From Mytilus edulis (Eukaryota > Mollusca > Bivalvia > Mytilida > Mytilidae): DNA of 64,000 nt. The DNA is taken from assembly GCF_963676685.1 (NCBI RefSeq), contig NC_092348.1, positions 12,436,867-12,500,866 of the forward strand. Direction: 5' to 3'. The notes under the pieces are model-generated. The model worked only from the letters and a program-made list of their open reading frames with translations. It ran no database searches and had not been told where the DNA came from. Below, in pieces: positions 60,871 to 64,000 of this stretch (within the stretch, counting starts at the first letter, position 1; each line of letters starts with the position of its first letter). The position numbers and the translations under genes were made by a program.

Positions 60871-61787
60871 TTGACTTGATTTTTGTTAAAAAGTTTACAC
60901 CATGACAAGTTATAGATAAAATTAGAATTGTGTTACAATACAATGAATTTTTAACCGGTAGGGGACTATGTCATGTATGTATTGTCATGCAATACTCGCA
61001 GAATGCTTTGGGTTTTTGTTCTATTTGCATATCGATAGATTAGGAAATTACATTTACACAACATACCCGGTAAATCCCACTTGCACAATGGTACATTTGT
61101 TATTTCTTATGTTACGATAACTTAACAACTCGATTATGGCCAAACTAACTAGAATCATTGATATGATAGAAAAATGTAATCTCAAATTGAGATGCATGAC
61201 TTGTAAATCATTTTTCTTTACTTCAGTATTGAACCTTTGCTGCATGTATATATAATAAATTTTAAACCAGTGATTTTGGTTTTGTAATAATCAAATAACA
61301 CATACTTTAAGGGTCCAGCTTGTCTATATTTGAATTCATAAAAGTCACAGGAATTACATTTTATTATATCTTATTTGCATAACAAGTAGCTATAACTCCG
61401 CCGCGGTTTAACCTGGTTTAATGGATATCCAAACCCCCCCTCTTATATGTATATGGCAATGTTAAACTCTTAAAATACAACTAATATGACAACATTAAGT
61501 GATAGTAATACAGTACATACGAACGAAAGAACACCCAGCATAGAAAAATTCTTAAAGAAATAAAATATGTAAACTACAGAATAACAGCGAACTACTCCCA
61601 TAAATATACGACTGTACACCAGTAAACCACAAACGAAATAAAAGAACCGAACATTATGGTTCCTGTTTTTTTACAGCGAGATATTACATCATTGTGTGGT
61701 ATAAATAATTACAAAAAAGATTTTCTTATCTTGAAATCAAACGTTTAAGTGGTTCGGATACATCTCTTCAAACAAAATTGTTCAGAG

Positions 61788-61937
61788 AAATAAATATGAA
61801 ACAAACAGTTGTGCAAAGTATTACGTTGTCGTTAGTAGACATTAAGAACAATCTCATGGTCAGCGCATATGTCTTTGGCAATTATATTACTAACGATGAC
61901 GTAATACTTTGGACAACTGTTTGTTTCATATTTATTT
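61788..61937. mobile_element. Foldback element next to the splice acceptor
   Basis: The left arm AAATAAATATGAAACAAACA...GTATTACG (61,788-61,843) is mirrored imperfectly by CGTAATAC...TGTTTGTTTCATATTTATTT (61,880-61,937), with a 36-bp centre. The right arm ends 30 bases before the acceptor AG, so the branch region of this intron may lie in or beside a transposon-derived hairpin. Confidence 0.75.
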
Positions 61938-61967
61938 AAGTTATAATTTGAATGTTTTCTTGTTCAG

Positions 61968-63392
61968 GTGGTTTCAAGTTTGGAAATGCAACCTTGGATA
62001 AAAAATCCCCAGGCATTTCTTTACAATCAGGGGCAACATCAGAATCGTTTGCAGACATCAAATTTGGTCAGACAACGAAAAAAGCTGACAGCACAAATCC
62101 TGCTTGTGGAATAGAAACCGAGTTTGCTGGACAAACAGTTTCTACAGTAAAAACAACCACAACTGAAACATATACTGGCAAGCCTCCAATCGTTGGTGGT
62201 TATAAATTTGAAAAATTACCCGAGTCTGACAAGAAATACCCAACATCAGAAGCAGTCAGTTTATACCCGATTGTGTCTTCTACTTTTGACAAGAAAACCA
62301 AACCTATAAAGCCAGATCAATCTACAATTAAATTCAACAAGTGTACTTTAAGTGATTTCACCATCCAACAAACAGCTAAGCCATCTGGTTTCACCATCCA
62401 ACAAACAGCTAAGCCATCTGGTTTCACCATCCAACAAACAGCTAAGCCATCTGGTTTCACCATCCAACAAACAGCTAAGCCATCTGGTTTCACCATCCAA
62501 CAAACAGCTAAGCCATCTGGTTTCACCATCCAACAAACAGCTAAACCATCTGGTTTCACCATCCAACAAACAGCTAAACAGTTTGGGTTCAGTTTTGGTG
62601 GAGAGACCATCACTTCCAAACCAGCATCATCATTTACCTTTAAGTCCAGTGTTCCAATTTCAACTGCCTCACCTGCCCCAGCTGATACAGATATAACAAA
62701 CAAAACAGTAGCATCTAAGGCTAGCACATTTTTAGGATTTTCATCAAGTATCATTCAACCTGAGCATGCTAAAAAAGATGAAAAGAAAGTATTTGGAAAT
62801 CACTCAAATCCGAAAGAAGGAGTTTGGAACTGTAATGGATGTCTAATGTCTAATAAATGTGATGCCCTTAAATGTCCAGCCTCTGGAACACTTAAACCTG
62901 GAGTTATTAAAGAGGGGATTAAAGCTGCAGGTCATCCTCAAAAGAAGGATGGAGAGAACGGATTTGGTGATTATTTATTTAAGCATCAAGACGGTAGCTG
63001 GAAATGTGATGGATGCCTTTGTTCAAATAACAGTGATATACTCAAGTACCCTGTCTGTGATATCATGAAGCCATGTGATAAAAACTTAAAGGAAGACCTA
63101 CCTAAAGAAAAGGGAAAGTCCTCAGCTTTTGGAAGTAATGCTGGTGGATTTAATTTTGGTGGAAAAAGTGGATTTACTTTTGGAACAGATGGCGAATCTA
63201 ATACCAAAGCTGCCTCTGAATTCACATTCCCTACACCAGATTTAGCTAAGAAAAAATCTGAACTCAATCCACCTTCCACTGTTTTTTCTTTTACATCAAT
63301 AAAATCCGATGCAGAGAGAAAAACACCAGATGTTGCATTGAAGGGCTTCAAATTTACATTACCACCTTGTGTTACAGCAGAACAGAGCACAG
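61968..63392 (+). CDS. FG-repeat and RanBP2-type zinc-finger exon of the RING/FG gene
   Basis: A 1,425-bp exon, phase 1 at both ends, with acceptor TTGTTCAG and donor CACAG|GTAAGT. It contains nucleoporin-like FG motifs (GFKFGN, FGFSFGGE, SAFGS, FNFGGKSGFTFG) in Ser/Thr/Pro/Lys-rich sequence, plus a perfect 11-residue tandem repeat. Two RanBP2/Nup153-type zinc fingers follow. GVWNCNGCLMSNKCDALKCP ends in PAS, so its fourth Cys is Ser. SWKCDGCLCSNNSDILKYPV then C has Tyr for its third Cys. In Nup153 and RanBP2 such fingers bind Ran-GDP and FG motifs bind transport receptors; here zinc binding should be weakened. The predicted location is the nuclear envelope or nucleus, by family inference. 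Confidence 0.85.
62357..62587 (+). repeat. 33-bp tandem repeat in the coding exon (7 copies)
   Basis: Seven copies of a 33-bp unit encode FTIQQTAKPSG; the last reads FTIQQTAKQFG and runs into the FG region. Units 1-5 are nearly identical in DNA (AAGCCATCTGG), and units 6-7 have AAACC/AAACA. The unit keeps the frame, so copy number can change freely within the protein. Confidence 0.95.
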
Positions 63393-63612
63393 GTAAGTTC
63401 ATTTTCATATTGTCACCATCATAAGATGGCCTTTAAAAAAAAAAATTAAAATCTAAAACTATGCTGTAACAATACTAATAATACAAATAAAAATAAACCA
63501 AATACCAATATCACGGTTGACCTGTCCTCGTTTATTAAAACACAAGTAGTGTCTGGTAAATGCAACCACATTGGATGCATGCAATTTTTCAGTAATTCTA
63601 TATTCATTTCAG
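63393..63612 (+). other. Second intron of the RING/FG gene
   Basis: 220 bp from GTAAGT to CATTTCAG. It joins codon G|AG (Glu), keeping the frame from PCVTAEQST to ELQRSIFGTST. Confidence 0.85.
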
Positions 63613-64000
63613 AGTTACAGCGATCTATATTTGGTACTTCAACAGGAGCACAAAATGCTGGAACTGTAAATTGCCAAGCTTCATCAACATCACCTGACAA
63701 ACTATTAGCTAATCCTGTCTCTATGGTTACTTCAGTTGCTCCTGGTTCTTCAGCATCAAAAGGAGCCTTTAGTTTTGGACAACAATCGTTTAAAACCGAT
63801 ACTCGGTCAACATCCAGTTTTGGACAAGTTTCATCGACTACTCCAGGAGGAGTTCATAATTTGATAACCTCAGCCACGAAGGCTTCTACGACCACTCCTG
63901 GTGCTGATGGGAATACATGTAAATTCCCTCTAAAGGAAAACATAATTGCTTGTAAATTATCGAAGGAGACAAGTCTTGTAAATTCTCCTTTAAAAACAAG
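63613..64000 (+). CDS. Third coding exon of the RING/FG gene, cut by the window edge
   Basis: Open to the last base: ELQRSIFGTSTGAQNAG, then FSFGQQSFK and SSFGQVSSTTPGG, ending in a Lys/Ser region. FG motifs continue, with Ser/Thr-rich spacers typical of nucleoporins. No stop or terminal domain is seen, so the protein's C-terminus lies beyond the window. Confidence 0.8.

Larger units (their letters stand above)
60094..61967 (+). other. Intron of the RING/FG gene
   Basis: Bounded by A|GTAAGT (60,094) and TTGTTCAG (61,967). Removing it joins codon A|GT (Ser) and keeps the frame: DNIIS then GFKFGNATL. It contains a microsatellite, a 160-bp tandem repeat, a SINE-like 3' end and a foldback element close to the acceptor. 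Confidence 0.8.

Noticed and set aside
62317..62754. Reverse-strand frame with repeated CWMVKPDGLAV
   Set aside because: It is the antisense shadow of the 33-bp coding repeat in the FG exon, which has matching splice phases.
1..64000. tRNA or rRNA genes
   Set aside because: No cloverleaf or conserved rRNA segment was recognised by eye; a covariance-model scan would be needed to exclude degenerate tRNA-derived SINE heads.

Overview
The window looks like nuclear DNA of a bivalve mollusc, most likely a mussel-like (mytilid) genome. This is an inference from its strong A+T richness, spliced genes, several non-LTR retrotransposon lineages, many short inverted-repeat elements, and dispersed repeats I recognise from mussel sequence. 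No bacterial operons, rRNA genes, tRNA genes or CRISPR arrays were seen. Coordinates were read by eye; no alignment or database search was run.

Layout. 1-12,460: a dispersed segment split by a nested LINE pair. An outer plus-strand LINE (1,505-11,961) carries an SGNH-esterase ORF1 and an APE endonuclease/reverse transcriptase ORF2. An inner minus-strand LINE (3,962-9,244) of another lineage is inserted in its ORF2. The same host segment recurs without these LINEs at 30,429-32,466, giving an empty-site paralogue. 12,470-15,100: a 21-bp minisatellite interrupted by a hairpin-ended inverted-repeat element. 15,396-15,902: an unrecognised gene with one in-frame stop. 16,036-19,021: a three-level nest, a truncated LINE inside a hAT element inside a TAA-flanked element. 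20,857-21,925: another TAA-flanked element full of CCGTT motifs and holding a long palindrome. 22-35 kb: mostly non-coding, with a LINE ORF1 relic, a large inverted repeat (29.1-30.9 kb), SINE-like repeats, foldback elements and a hammerhead-ribozyme-like sequence at 34,058-34,096.

35,961-54,653: a very regular 18.7-kb tandem array made of a 437-bp TTAA-flanked element (A) and a 1,227-bp block (B), arranged A-(BBABA)x4. The higher-order period is 4,563 bp. A single-base variant recurring 9,126 bp apart suggests a further doubling. B-B junctions keep exactly one TTAA, which is what a seamless excision of A, or a never-filled site, would leave.

54,841-56,250: a decayed coding region. 56.5-59 kb: repeats and a strong hairpin. 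59,038-64,000: the only clearly intact-looking cellular gene, running off the right edge. Its first coding exon holds a RING finger and predicted coiled coil. It splices in phase to exons with nucleoporin-like FG motifs, a 7 x 11-residue repeat and two RanBP2-type zinc fingers that each lack one cysteine. The RING plus FG/zinc-finger combination and the higher-order array are the two most notable items.
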